From assembly GCA_009911305.1 (NCBI GenBank), contig QXXC01000018.1, positions 17,435 to 81,434 of the forward strand: a stretch of DNA of 64,000 nt, in the 5' to 3' direction. Made by a program: the position numbers and the translations under genes. A model generated the notes under the pieces. The model did not search any database. It saw only the letters and a program-made list of their open reading frames with translations, and was not told the origin of the DNA. Of the stretch, positions 52,183 to 60,804 are shown piece by piece (position 1 is the stretch's first letter; every line of letters starts with the position of its first letter). Source of the stretch: Clostridiaceae bacterium. GTDB taxonomy: Bacteria > Bacillota > Clostridia > Lachnospirales > Lachnospiraceae.

Positions 52183-53085
52183 CTACAGATGGCGGACGCT
52201 CTTACGGTAACGCCGCAATTCGTCCTCGCCCACATTCTTTATGACATCATCGAGGAAAGCCAGCAGTTTCTTCTTATCTTTTGGCAACACCCCATGAAGC
52301 TGGAATGCATTGGATGCGCCGAGCGCCGCAAATTCTGTGGGGATTTCCAATCCTTCCACCAATGCCCGGACTTCCCTGTACTTCTCAGTCTCGCTTTCCT
52401 CCCGCCAGTTCCCCTGCCGAATTTCCCCATACAGCTTTGAATCCGGGTAGATGGTCAGCATATTAACGCCAATCAGATCCGGATGGAGCTTATTGCATAC
52501 GGCAGCGGTGGCGCCTGCCCCGTCCTCCCCACGCCCTGCGCCGGATATGCCTGTCAGATAGAAAAAGCTGTAACGGATGCCGGCCTTGTCCAGCCGCCCG
52601 CACTGCTCCAGGATGTCAGCAGCAAGATACCCTTTATCCATAAACCGCAGCGCCTCGTCATCCGCCGTCTCAATGCCGATTGTCAGCCCGTCATAGCCTG
52701 CCCCGTGCAGGGCAGCCAGTTCCTCATCCGTTTTCAGAATAACATCCGTCACCCTTGCAAAGCTGCCAATGCTCTCCATTTCCGGAAAGTATCTGTGTAC
52801 CAGTCCTGCAATCTCCATCAGCCTGTCATATTTCAGCACGAAAGGGTTCGCCCCTGTCAGGAACGTCCGGGTTATCTTCCTTCCCATAAATCGGCGGTAC
52901 ATCTTCTGTGCCTCTTTCAGGTCTGCTTCTATATCCTCCACCGGCGACATCCTGAACTGGAAAGGCAGGTCTGCGTAAAGCGTACAGAATTTGCATCTGT
53001 GGTGCGTACAGCCTGCGGCAACCTCCAGCAGCAGGGAAGACGCCTCATAGGGCGGCCTCCATATGGTTCCTGTGTAATGCATCAT
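52183..53085 (-). CDS. Radical SAM protein, copy 1 of a tandem pair
   Basis: 300 residues; ATG at 53085 with GGAGG. Begins MMHYTGTIWRPPYEASSLLL; cluster cysteines GCTHHRCKFCTLY (CX4CX2C); FLTGANPFVLKYDRLME; GYDGLTIGIETADDEALRFM. Clearly a paralogue of the next gene, with the same order of motifs and the same length. Probably a heterodimer or two specialised versions of one enzyme (inference). Confidence 0.82.
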   Translation of the reverse strand: MMHYTGTIWRPPYEASSLLLEVAAGCTHHRCKFCTLYADLPFQFRMSPVEDIEADLKEAQKMYRRFMGRKITRTFLTGANPFVLKYDRLMEIAGLVHRYFPEMESIGSFARVTDVILKTDEELAALHGAGYDGLTIGIETADDEALRFMDKGYLAADILEQCGRLDKAGIRYSFFYLTGISGAGRGEDGAGATAAVCNKLHPDLIGVNMLTIYPDSKLYGEIRQGNWREESETEKYREVRALVEGLEIPTEFAALGASNAFQLHGVLPKDKKKLLAFLDDVIKNVGEDELRRYRKSVRHL

Positions 53086-53256
53086 TCATTCCTCCTCGTG
53101 TTTTTCCTCTTTTGCACTAAATTACCTCTAAAATTCCATAAAATCAACTACTGTCTTTTTTAGTTGACAGTCTACTTTTTCATACTATCTATTAAAAATG
53201 ACCGTATCTTGATTTTTTTTCCGCTACCGGAATATACTTATGGGGAAAGAGGTGGA

Positions 53257-54093
53257 ATGAAATGGCTGGCAATACATTTAACAACGAGGAAACATATCGT
53301 AAATCTGCTTGAAATGGTTCCTCGTGTCATCAGAAATGTAACCATCAAAATATTTCCAAAGCATACTTTGTGCAGACCCGGATCTGTGCGATACTTAAGG
53401 GCAGATAACCTGATCATCCGGGCAGGATATCTACAGAACGTACCGGTGAGTATCGGCGGTACAACATGGAATCCGGATATGTCCACAGAATCCCAGATCA
53501 AAGAGGAAATGGCGGAAATCGGACAGATAGAAAATCCAACAGACCGGGCGCTGACCATGATGCTCTACCTTGTGCGAAAGCAGATGTTTCTGGACAGCAG
53601 CAAAAGGACATCCATGCTGGCAGGCAACCATGTGATGATTTCAAACGGGTGCGGCATTATTTCCGTTCCCATTGAATTACAGCCAGCCTTTACGGGGCTG
53701 CTGATACAGTTTTATGAATCCAATGACATGACGGGGATCAAGCAGTTTTTGTATGAGAACTGCATTGACGGCATTGAATTTACCCCTTTTTCGGGGCAGG
53801 AAGCAGAGCGCGGACAGGAGAACCTGATCTGCTCTGATTTTATTGCGTGTCTTATTGTTACAAACAGGACACTGTATCCATCTTGTTTTAATCAATCCCA
53901 ATTTCTCCAATCCAATTCTGAACGCTTTCTTTTGAAACTCCTGCTGCAAACCTCTTTCCATCTAACCATTCTGCAGACTCCGAACAGAGAGTATGAAGAT
54001 TGCTTGCACTGGAACCAATCCCACTGCTATGAGAAGTACAGAACGGAATTATTGTTTTCCCGGAAAAATCATAACTCTCTAAAAATGTACTGA
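53257..54093 (+). pseudogene. Degenerate Fic/DOC-like gene
   Basis: ATG at 53257 with GAGGTGG. The middle (about 75-200) is Fic-like: PVSIGGTTWNPDMSTESQIK, TMMLYLVRKQMFLDSSKRTS and GIISVPIELQ. The active-site His of the usual HPFxDGN motif is replaced (KQMFLDSSKRT). The N-terminal 50 residues do not fit the family. The last 70 or so residues are the antisense of the flavodoxin gene, so the natural end (near DGIEF, 53790) is lost. Truncated at both ends. Confidence 0.55.
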
Positions 54094-54610
54094 TAATACG
54101 AGGGGCTTGCCCGTGCCAAATCGGATAACCAAGGATTATGGTATCATATTCGTCCATATTCTCCACGCCTCCAGAAATTCCCGGACGCACATCCGGGTCA
54201 TTTTGTTCCTGATCTGCCCTGCCATTCGTATAATATGCCAAATCTGCCTCCGTATATGGATTTTCAGGTATAATCTCGTAACTATCAGCTCCTAAAATCT
54301 CCGTCACATACTCCGCCACAAGTTCTGTAATTCCTGTACAGGAAAAATATACAACCAATGTTTTTGTACGCACATCTGCCTCCTCCTGCTCTGCGGAAAT
54401 GGATTCCGGCAATTCCATTTCCATATTCGTCGATTCTTCCGTTTTCTGTTTTTCTGCCTCTGTCACATTCTGAGATGTTTCAGACGGTTTTTCTGTTTTC
54501 TGCACAGCAGGTTGTGTTTCCTCCCGCTTCTCAGAAGCATCAGACTGACCGCAGGCTGCCAAAGTAAAAATTATTATAAAAGAAAGTAATAGACTAACAC
54601 TTCTTCTCAT
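53888..54610 (-). CDS. Lipoprotein-anchored flavodoxin
   Basis: 240 residues; ATG at 54610 overlaps the upstream stop (TAATG). Lipoprotein signal with lipobox FTLAAC (Cys about 20), an 60-residue Glu/Thr/Ser linker, then a flavodoxin domain: VVYFSCTGITELVAEYV (FMN phosphate loop), YEIIPENPYTEADLAYYT, ILGYPIWHGQAPRIISTFLE and PFCTSHSSGIGSS. Domain is complete. Flavodoxins are usually cytoplasmic; this one should be outside the membrane. Last gene of its operon. Confidence 0.85.
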   Translation of the reverse strand: MRRSVSLLLSFIIIFTLAACGQSDASEKREETQPAVQKTEKPSETSQNVTEAEKQKTEESTNMEMELPESISAEQEEADVRTKTLVVYFSCTGITELVAEYVTEILGADSYEIIPENPYTEADLAYYTNGRADQEQNDPDVRPGISGGVENMDEYDTIILGYPIWHGQAPRIISTFLESYDFSGKTIIPFCTSHSSGIGSSASNLHTLCSESAEWLDGKRFAAGVSKESVQNWIGEIGID

Positions 54611-55197
54611 TACCCATTCCGCCTTTCTTCCAGTGCCTTCAGCAAATATGCCATATTCCGACCAAGATTTTTCATTGTATCAAGCCCTTCTCCGTCTTTC
54701 CGGACATCTCCCGGCATCTGCCCATAGCCAAACGCCCAATAAGAGGAACCGACCACATACATATTTTGCAGCATAAAGAAATGGTACATTGCATCAAGTG
54801 TGGTAAGTACGCCTCCTCTGTGTGCTGCCGTAACAGCCGCACCGACTTTGTGCTGAAACAGATTTTCACTCCGGTTCATATCGGTTACTACGGATGCCCG
54901 TTCTAAAAATGCCTGCATATTCGCAGAAATGTTTGCCGTATAAACCGGCGATCCGAGAATAATCCCGTCTGCCTGCGTCATCTTCTCAAAAATTTCCTGA
55001 AACAAGTCCTTTTTATGCACGCAATTTTTTCTCCCGCCGCAAGCCCAACAAGCCTTGCAGGGTTCAATGATTTTCCCGGAAAGCTGCACCATTTCCGTTT
55101 CAATTCCTGCCTGATGCAATTCCTCAAACACTGTATGGATAAGGATTGCTGTATTTCCGTCTTTTCTTGCACTGCCGTTAATCGCTAAAACTTTCAT
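54610..55197 (-). CDS. NADPH-dependent FMN reductase / flavodoxin-like protein
   Basis: 195 residues; ATG at 55197 with AGGAGG. KVLAINGSARKDGNTAILI is the FMN loop; PCKACWACGGRKNCVHKKD carries four cysteines as in iron-sulfur flavoproteins (CX2CX2CX4-7C type), then ADGIILGSPVYTANISANMQ. Cytoplasmic. The cysteine set suggests an iron-sulfur flavoprotein (Isf-like). Overlaps the lipoprotein flavodoxin gene. Confidence 0.85.
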   Translation of the reverse strand: MKVLAINGSARKDGNTAILIHTVFEELHQAGIETEMVQLSGKIIEPCKACWACGGRKNCVHKKDLFQEIFEKMTQADGIILGSPVYTANISANMQAFLERASVVTDMNRSENLFQHKVGAAVTAAHRGGVLTTLDAMYHFFMLQNMYVVGSSYWAFGYGQMPGDVRKDGEGLDTMKNLGRNMAYLLKALEERRNG

Positions 55198-55227
55198 ATA
55201 TTACCTCCTATTTACAAATATTGGAAC

Positions 55228-55257
55228 CTTCTCAATTTGTATTCACAAATTGAGAAG
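55228..55257. other. Intercistronic 13-bp hairpin
   Basis: CTTCTCAATTTGT (55228-55240) pairs perfectly with ACAAATTGAGAAG (55245-55257), four-base loop. It lies between the lipoprotein aldo/keto reductase and the FMN reductase genes; no T-run follows on the minus strand. It may set relative expression. Confidence 0.6.
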
Positions 55258-55273
55258 CAGCAGCTTCACTGCT

Positions 55274-56353
55274 TTAATACCAGTCATGCTTCTCGCCACG
55301 GTCAAGGACACCTATCCGCTCCATTTCCTCCTCCGTCAATTCAAAATCAAACAATTCCGTATTTTCCTGAATATGATCGGGATTGCTGGAGCCGGGAATG
55401 ACTACAACGCCCTTTTGCAGATTCCACCTAAGAATTACCTGTGCCGATGACTTCCCATGCGCCGCAGCAATATCCGAAATCACCTCATTACCAAGCAGCT
55501 CTGCCGTATATCCCCTGCCGCCAAGCGGATACCACCCTTGCACCACAATCCCAAGACCATGAATGTATGGAATTACATCGTTTTCCTGATAATAAGGGTG
55601 TATTTCGTTCTGAACCAACGCAGGCATAATGTTTATCTGAGGTATAAATTCCTCCAGTTCTTCCACATACCAGTTTGATAAGCCAAGTGAACGGATTTTA
55701 CCGTCTGCAACTGCTTTTTCCATCGCCAGGTAAGCCTCCACATCGTCCGTTCCTGGGTGGTGGAGCAGCATCATGTCAATATAATCTATATCTAATTTGA
55801 CAAGCGCCTCCTCAATCGCAGCTTCCGCATCAGAAAACTGGTTCGGATATAGCTTTGTAATAACAAAGATTTCCTCCCTTGGTATGCCAAAGTTCCTGAC
55901 TGCCTCCCCCACGCTTTCCTCATTATGGTACATATAGGCGGTATCAATCAGGCGGACACCGCTGTTTAATGCTGCCGTGACGGATTCTACACAGGTATCC
56001 CCGGTCAGGCTGTATGTTCCAATCCCGTATATGGGCATTTCATATCCACTGTTCAATAAAACTGTCTTTGTTTCAAAATTAAAAGAAATATCTCCCGTCA
56101 CCGTGTTATCACCTCCCTCTATTTTCTGTTCTTCTCTATCAGTCAAACTATTTTCTGTCTGTGCCTCAGTCTGTTCGGCTTCCGATACTGCCGGCTGCTC
56201 CTTTTCAGTCTGTTCCGTTGTTCCTGCACTTTCTGTCTGCCCATGCTGCTCCATTCCTTTATCCGCAGAAGAATCTGCCCCTGCCTGCTTTCCACAGGCT
56301 GATAACGAAACCATAAGCAGACAAGCCAGTATCAGATTATACAGCCGTTTCAT
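55274..56353 (-). CDS. Lipoprotein-anchored aldo/keto reductase
   Basis: 359 residues; ATG at 56353 with GGAGG, overlapping the acetyltransferase gene by 17 bases. Lipobox LMVSLSAC (Cys about 20), then an about 60-residue Glu/Thr-rich linker, then a full AKR barrel: IYGIGTYSLTG, VRLIDTAYMYHNEESVGEA (catalytic Asp/Tyr), EEIFVITKLYP (Lys), DYIDMMLLHHPGTDD (His). NADPH-using enzymes are normally cytoplasmic, so surface anchoring is odd. It shares the linker type with the lipoprotein flavodoxin in the same operon. Confidence 0.85.
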   Translation of the reverse strand: MKRLYNLILACLLMVSLSACGKQAGADSSADKGMEQHGQTESAGTTEQTEKEQPAVSEAEQTEAQTENSLTDREEQKIEGGDNTVTGDISFNFETKTVLLNSGYEMPIYGIGTYSLTGDTCVESVTAALNSGVRLIDTAYMYHNEESVGEAVRNFGIPREEIFVITKLYPNQFSDAEAAIEEALVKLDIDYIDMMLLHHPGTDDVEAYLAMEKAVADGKIRSLGLSNWYVEELEEFIPQINIMPALVQNEIHPYYQENDVIPYIHGLGIVVQGWYPLGGRGYTAELLGNEVISDIAAAHGKSSAQVILRWNLQKGVVVIPGSSNPDHIQENTELFDFELTEEEMERIGVLDRGEKHDWY

Positions 56354-56924
56354 AGCGTTCCTCCTCCTGAATAGTCTTTAAAACTCTTGCGGGAACACCT
56401 CCTACTACCGTCATGGCAGGAACATCCCGTGTCACAACGGCTCCCGCCGCAACCACCGCATAATCGCCAATCGTCACTCCCGGCAATACGGTTGCGTTAG
56501 AACCGATCCATACATGAGCGCCAATTTTTATGGCTGCATAATGATTTTTCCGGTTTTCCTTTGGATTCAGGTCATGGTTAATTGTCGCCAGCACAACATT
56601 ATGACCGATCAATGCGCCATCCCCGATTTCAATCCCGCCCTGATCCTGAAAGTGGCATCCTGAATTGATAAAGACGTCTTTTCCGATTGTGATATTTTTT
56701 CCAAAATCCGTATAAAATGGAGGAAACATCCGAAAAGAACGGTCTACCTGTTTTCCGATCAGCCTGCCCATAATCTCCCGGAGTTCTTCTGGTGTATGGT
56801 ACTTCGTATTCAGCTCCATTCCTATACGGACAGCTTCCTGAAAAAGCTCATTTGCATAGGCATCACGCTCGGCATTTTTTTCTGCCCCTTCCCGAAATCC
56901 TCCTATCACATCCTTTACCGTCAT
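56337..56924 (-). CDS. Maltose/galactoside-type O-acetyltransferase
   Basis: 195 residues; ATG at 56924 with AAAAGGAG. Left-handed beta-helix hexapeptide protein of the LacA/Maa group: NSGCHFQDQGGIEIGDGALI, VLATINHDLNPKENR (catalytic His), WIGSNATVLPGVTIGDYAVV. Transfers acetyl from acetyl-CoA to sugars. Three bases after the AKR stop. Confidence 0.9.
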   Translation of the reverse strand: MTVKDVIGGFREGAEKNAERDAYANELFQEAVRIGMELNTKYHTPEELREIMGRLIGKQVDRSFRMFPPFYTDFGKNITIGKDVFINSGCHFQDQGGIEIGDGALIGHNVVLATINHDLNPKENRKNHYAAIKIGAHVWIGSNATVLPGVTIGDYAVVAAGAVVTRDVPAMTVVGGVPARVLKTIQEEERYETAV

Positions 56925-56927
56925 TGT

Positions 56928-57872
56928 CTACATCTCCTTTTCCCATTCCCGAAGCGTACGGACGCCTGTTTCATCGCCAAGCCTTTCCAAACGGCTGATC
57001 TCGTCAGCAGTCAGCTCTATCTGCGCTGCCTTTGCAGCTTCCTCAACCTGACGCACTTTCGTTACTCCGATAATCGGCAGTGTGCCTTTTGCAATCGCCC
57101 ATGCTGTCGCAACCTGTGCAGGACTGGCATCAAAACGTGTTCCAATGATTTTCAGTTCATCAATCAATGCTGTCAGTTCTTTCAGATGCGGATTATAAGC
57201 CTCTGCCCTCCCGCTTCCCTCCGGGAATGGATTTTCCTCACTGTACCGTCCGGTAAGCGCCCCCTGCTCCAGCACCATGTAGGAATAGAATGTAATACCA
57301 TTTTCCTTACAGTAATCAAGAATACCCGCACGCTCCGAAGAACGGTGTAACAGACTATAATGGTTCTGCACCGCAGAAATTTTCAAGCCCTCTGCAGCAA
57401 GAATTTCATTTGCCCTTTTTATCTCCATAAGGTTGTGGTTAGAAACGCCGATTGTCTTAATCTGTCCGCTTTTTGCCAGAGGGATTAAATCCGGCGTCCA
57501 TTTTGGGGTATCCATCGGATTGTGTATCCAGTAAACATCAATTACATCGGTATGCAGACGTTCTTTGCTGCCGTCAATCATTTCCTGCATGGCATCCGGC
57601 GAACTGCCTGCAATCTGCGGTGTGAATTTCGTGGAAAGGATAACGCTGTTCCGGCGCACATCTTTTACAAAATTACCAAGAATCCGTTCCGAAGTTCCTT
57701 CTCCGTAAACCGCTGCCGTATCCCACAGGTTCAGTCCGCACTCCATTGCTTTTTCAAACACAGGCTTCAATTCTTCCTCGAATAAATGATTTCCGAATAC
57801 CTGATCCCCTCCGGCTGCTCCCGCGCCCCAGGACCAGGCTCCTAATGCAATTTTCGGTATTGTTGTACTCAT
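56928..57872 (-). CDS. Cytoplasmic aldo/keto reductase
   Basis: 314 residues; ATG at 57872 with AGGAGG. AKR family: CGLNLWDTAAVYGEGTSERI (catalytic Asp, Tyr), VILSTKFTPQ (Lys), DVIDVYWIHNPMDTP (His), TIGVSNHNLMEIKRA. First gene of the operon, behind the regulatory block at 57914-57960. Confidence 0.92.
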   Translation of the reverse strand: MSTTIPKIALGAWSWGAGAAGGDQVFGNHLFEEELKPVFEKAMECGLNLWDTAAVYGEGTSERILGNFVKDVRRNSVILSTKFTPQIAGSSPDAMQEMIDGSKERLHTDVIDVYWIHNPMDTPKWTPDLIPLAKSGQIKTIGVSNHNLMEIKRANEILAAEGLKISAVQNHYSLLHRSSERAGILDYCKENGITFYSYMVLEQGALTGRYSEENPFPEGSGRAEAYNPHLKELTALIDELKIIGTRFDASPAQVATAWAIAKGTLPIIGVTKVRQVEEAAKAAQIELTADEISRLERLGDETGVRTLREWEKEM

Positions 57873-57913
57873 CTAAAAATCCTCCTGTCCTTATTGTAAT
57901 TCGCCGCAATTGA

Positions 57914-57960
57914 AATATCAAATACATATAAAATATCAATTTCCATACTGAAAAAGTATA
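57914..57960 (-). promoter_or_regulatory. Regulatory block upstream of the aldo/keto reductase operon
   Basis: On the minus strand ATACTTTTTCAGTATGGAA, eight or nine variable bases, then a TATATGTATTTGATATT tract. The same arrangement with identical spacing lies upstream of the reductase operon (63869-63912). The ATACT...AGTAT dyad is the kind of site bound by MerR-type dimers, but the regulator is not in the window. Confidence 0.6.
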
Positions 57961-57965
57961 AATTC

Positions 57966-58640
57966 TTAATACCTTGATGAAAGAAAAAATGGCATAACCA
58001 CCAGCACCATATAAGAAGCCAAACGGAACCATTTTACCGCATCCGGTATTTCCTTTCCCATTTTCTTTGAAAGCGCACCTGTTACCACCACCAACAGCAA
58101 AACAGGGCTTATCATACTGGAAAGGCTAAAAGCAGCGCCAGTTATTCCGGCCAAAGAAACCGGAAGTGTAAAACAATAGCCAATCATCAGCAAAAGAGGG
58201 GCGCAGGGCGTCATGCCATAAGTCAATCCTGCCGCAAGCATTGGCACAAAACCTGACTTTCCAGCCATTTTCCCACATTCCTTACAGCCACCGCACTTTT
58301 TCTGGTTTTTCAGTTCTAAAAACCAACGAACTGCCAAAATGAATCCTATCAAACTCATAGCCGCCTGCGAGAACAGCCGCAGATGAAAAGAACCAATGTA
58401 ACCGCTGGCACTGATAAATCGTCTGCTAACGAACGCAGAAATCATGCACAACAGCGAAACACTGACCATCTTACCGAAAAAGAAACTTACGAATGACAAA
58501 ACCCCTTTTTTCACACCGCCTGAATGGGATACCACATAAGTAGAAAGAAACGTACTGATCATCGGGCTGCAACAAGTTCCGCACCCAAGTCCGACGGAAA
58601 CAGCGGTTGTAATCGCCGGAATAAGCAAAGCACGATTCAT
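57966..58640 (-). CDS. CcdA/DsbD-like transmembrane thiol-redox protein
   Basis: 224 residues; ATG at 58640 overlaps the activase stop (ATGA). About six helices. Cysteines: GLGCGTCCSPMISTFLS near the N-terminus, a loop with KKCGGCKECGKMAG, and YGMTPCAPLLLMIG, the CcdA-type Pro-Cys. Family members carry electrons across the membrane by thiol exchange. The extra CGGCKECG loop could bind metal or act as a redox relay. Last gene of its operon. Confidence 0.75.
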   Translation of the reverse strand: MNRALLIPAITTAVSVGLGCGTCCSPMISTFLSTYVVSHSGGVKKGVLSFVSFFFGKMVSVSLLCMISAFVSRRFISASGYIGSFHLRLFSQAAMSLIGFILAVRWFLELKNQKKCGGCKECGKMAGKSGFVPMLAAGLTYGMTPCAPLLLMIGYCFTLPVSLAGITGAAFSLSSMISPVLLLVVVTGALSKKMGKEIPDAVKWFRLASYMVLVVMPFFLSSRY

Positions 58641-59428
58641 ATCCCACCTCTCTCACTGGCAATCAAAGCTGCGCCGACCGCACCGTTAAACTGCGGATAT
58701 TTTGCCACATATACATCTTTCAGCATTTCTTCCTCAAAAGCCCTGTGTATGCCCGTATTCAACGCACCGCCGCCCGTCATCAGAATATCGCCGCCTTTTT
58801 CCGACTTTTTCATCATTTTGATCATCCGCTTTGCCATCGACAAGTGCATACCAGCGAGAATATCACGCCTGTCAACTTTTCTTGCCACAAGTGAAATCAC
58901 TTCCGATTGTGCAAATACCACACAGGTACTGTTGATGTCACACGGCGAAGTGCTTTCCAAAGAAAGCGCTCCGACCTGATCGATTGTCGTTTCCAGGATT
59001 TGTGCTATAACCTCCATGAACTTTCCTGTTCCTGCAGCACATTTGTCATTCATGGTAAAATTCTTTACATTGTAATTTGCGTCAAGATAAATAATTTTGC
59101 TGTCCTGTCCGCCAATATCAATGACCATGCCGGGGCGGTATTCTTTTGGCGCAGTAACCCGCACTCCATAGGCATGAGCCGTAATCTCTGAAATATCATC
59201 ATCGGCAACCTCAAGAATTTTGCGGCTGTAACCGGTAGCCATGATATAGCCTATATCCGTCCGGCTGATACCATATTTTTTACACAAGGCTGCCACAATT
59301 TTCTTCGCCATCCCGTTATTGTCAATTCCCGTAGGATATACCACAGTTCCGACTACTTTTTTATCTTTCATAAGGGCGGCTTTCAGATAAGTAGAGCCGC
59401 CGTCCAACCCAAGATAATATTTTTCCAT
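58637..59428 (-). CDS. 2-Hydroxyacyl-CoA dehydratase/DCCP activase (ATP-dependent, [4Fe-4S])
   Basis: 263 residues from ATG at 59428 (MEKYYLGLDGGSTYLKAAL), with GGAGG about 12 bases upstream; a GTG at 59437 is less likely. ASKHA ATPase fold. The cluster-bridging cysteines of the homodimer are in MNDKCAAGTGKFMEV and DINSTCVVFAQSEV; VIDIGGQDSKII and LMTGGGALNTG are ATP contacts. Such activases use ATP to push one very low-potential electron into a partner enzyme. Here the partner is the protein at 59527-60801. Confidence 0.92.
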   Translation of the reverse strand: MEKYYLGLDGGSTYLKAALMKDKKVVGTVVYPTGIDNNGMAKKIVAALCKKYGISRTDIGYIMATGYSRKILEVADDDISEITAHAYGVRVTAPKEYRPGMVIDIGGQDSKIIYLDANYNVKNFTMNDKCAAGTGKFMEVIAQILETTIDQVGALSLESTSPCDINSTCVVFAQSEVISLVARKVDRRDILAGMHLSMAKRMIKMMKKSEKGGDILMTGGGALNTGIHRAFEEEMLKDVYVAKYPQFNGAVGAALIASERGGI

Positions 59429-59466
59429 AGCCGTCACGCCTCCTTTTGCAGTTTTTTGCTATCTAT

Positions 59467-59538
59467 CAGAAACGATTTATCGTTTCTGCCTGCGCCGTCC
59501 GCAAGCTGCAAATGCAGCTATTTTCCTTATGCGGACGT
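59467..59538. other. Nested hairpins between the DCCP-like and activase genes
   Basis: CAGAAACGA (59467-59475) pairs with TCGTTTCTG (59480-59488), and CGTCCGCA (about 59494-59501) with TGCGGACG (about 59531-59538), enclosing AGCTGCA-AA-TGCAGCT. The last reaches into the end of the DCCP-like gene. No T-run. Probably tunes the ratio of the two proteins by processing. Confidence 0.5.
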
Positions 59539-60801
59539 GCGCATCTTAATCAGTTCAATAAATGCCTCGATGCGGATACGGAGCTGCTCCACATCTTCCT
59601 CATTGTAATCACTCTCCACACGGATAATGGGAATATCCATCTTCCCCATTGCCTCCTCCATAAGCTGATATTCATAGTCATACACCAGGCAGCCACGCAG
59701 CACATGGTAAATGACTCCCTGAATTTTATGTTCTTTTATCATCTGCTTAATCCGGTAAATACGCTGGCTGTTATCCACAAACACCGGACAGGTACAGGGC
59801 TTTGTATATCTTGAGGCAAGAGAACGCATCATCCCGTCAAAACCGGCATCAATGACCGATACCGGATCATACAATCCACGCTCCCCCATGCAGGTTTCAT
59901 CTGCCGCAAGAACCCCTCCCATTTCCTCAATCAGAAGCGGAACTTTAATGTTTGGAAAAGCAATCGGCGAACCCGTCACGAGAATACGGGGCTGGTTTTT
60001 CCTGCTTACAAAACGCCCCTGTGAAAGCCGCAGCTTCATTTCTTCATTCAGTCTGTGCATCTGCTCTGCCCATAGATTGACTGGCATATAAGAATAGGCA
60101 TTCATCACTGCCATTACCTGTGTTCCACTCATCAGCGACAGGTCATGTCTGCGGTATTTCAGAAACTCCGACATCTCATACTGTGCGTTTCCAACCATGT
60201 TAATCCCTTCTGCCAAAGACTTTGCCGTGACCTGTTTTCCCGTTACGTTTTCCAGCAGCGGTATCAGGCGGTACAACTCTTTCAGAAAAATCTCTGTGTC
60301 GGCATCGTCCTTTTTCAGCGGTGGAATATGAAGCGGTATAGTATCTTTCACGGAGTCAATCGTTCCGGCAAGTTTCTTTTTACAGTCACAGGTCACAGGC
60401 GCAACCAGCAGGGAACAGCTATCAAATGCAGGCAGCGCTTTTATCTTACCGAATCCCATAACCGCCTTTACCAAAGGGCAGGCATCACGGGGAATATAAT
60501 CATCCCCGATAGAATACGCCGTATAACTGCCGGAACACAGGCGTACAGGCATAGCTCCTGCCGCATAAACAAGCTCTGCCGGAACCATGACACATAAAGT
60601 TCCAATACTTTTCCTATCTTCCGTTTTTTGTATGTCTGCTAATTTAACGTATGTATTTTCCAATACATCAAAGAAAGGCTTTGCGGCATCCGGCAATTCA
60701 GACAGTTCCTTCGCACGTTTCAGGTAAGCTGCCGCTACCCTTGTGGATTTTCTTATAAATAATTCCCGCTGCCGTTCGTTTATCCCATTCTGATCTGCCA
60801 T
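59527..60801 (-). CDS. HgdB-like / double-cubane cluster protein (DCCP)-type reductase
   Basis: 424 residues; ATG at 60801 with GGAGGGG. 2-Hydroxyacyl-CoA dehydratase D-component fold. Conserved cysteine sites: RLCSGSYTAY (about 86), PRDACPLVK (about 105), TCDCKKK (about 137), ETCMGERG (about 303), CTCPVF (about 338) and GCLVYDYE (about 369). This many ligands in one subunit fits the double-cubane family, which reduces small substrates with ATP, rather than the two-subunit acyl-CoA dehydratases; the substrate is unknown. The activase is the next gene; a paralogue without the cysteines is two genes upstream. Confidence 0.8.
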   Translation of the reverse strand: MADQNGINERQRELFIRKSTRVAAAYLKRAKELSELPDAAKPFFDVLENTYVKLADIQKTEDRKSIGTLCVMVPAELVYAAGAMPVRLCSGSYTAYSIGDDYIPRDACPLVKAVMGFGKIKALPAFDSCSLLVAPVTCDCKKKLAGTIDSVKDTIPLHIPPLKKDDADTEIFLKELYRLIPLLENVTGKQVTAKSLAEGINMVGNAQYEMSEFLKYRRHDLSLMSGTQVMAVMNAYSYMPVNLWAEQMHRLNEEMKLRLSQGRFVSRKNQPRILVTGSPIAFPNIKVPLLIEEMGGVLAADETCMGERGLYDPVSVIDAGFDGMMRSLASRYTKPCTCPVFVDNSQRIYRIKQMIKEHKIQGVIYHVLRGCLVYDYEYQLMEEAMGKMDIPIIRVESDYNEEDVEQLRIRIEAFIELIKMRTSA

Positions 60802-60804
60802 AAC

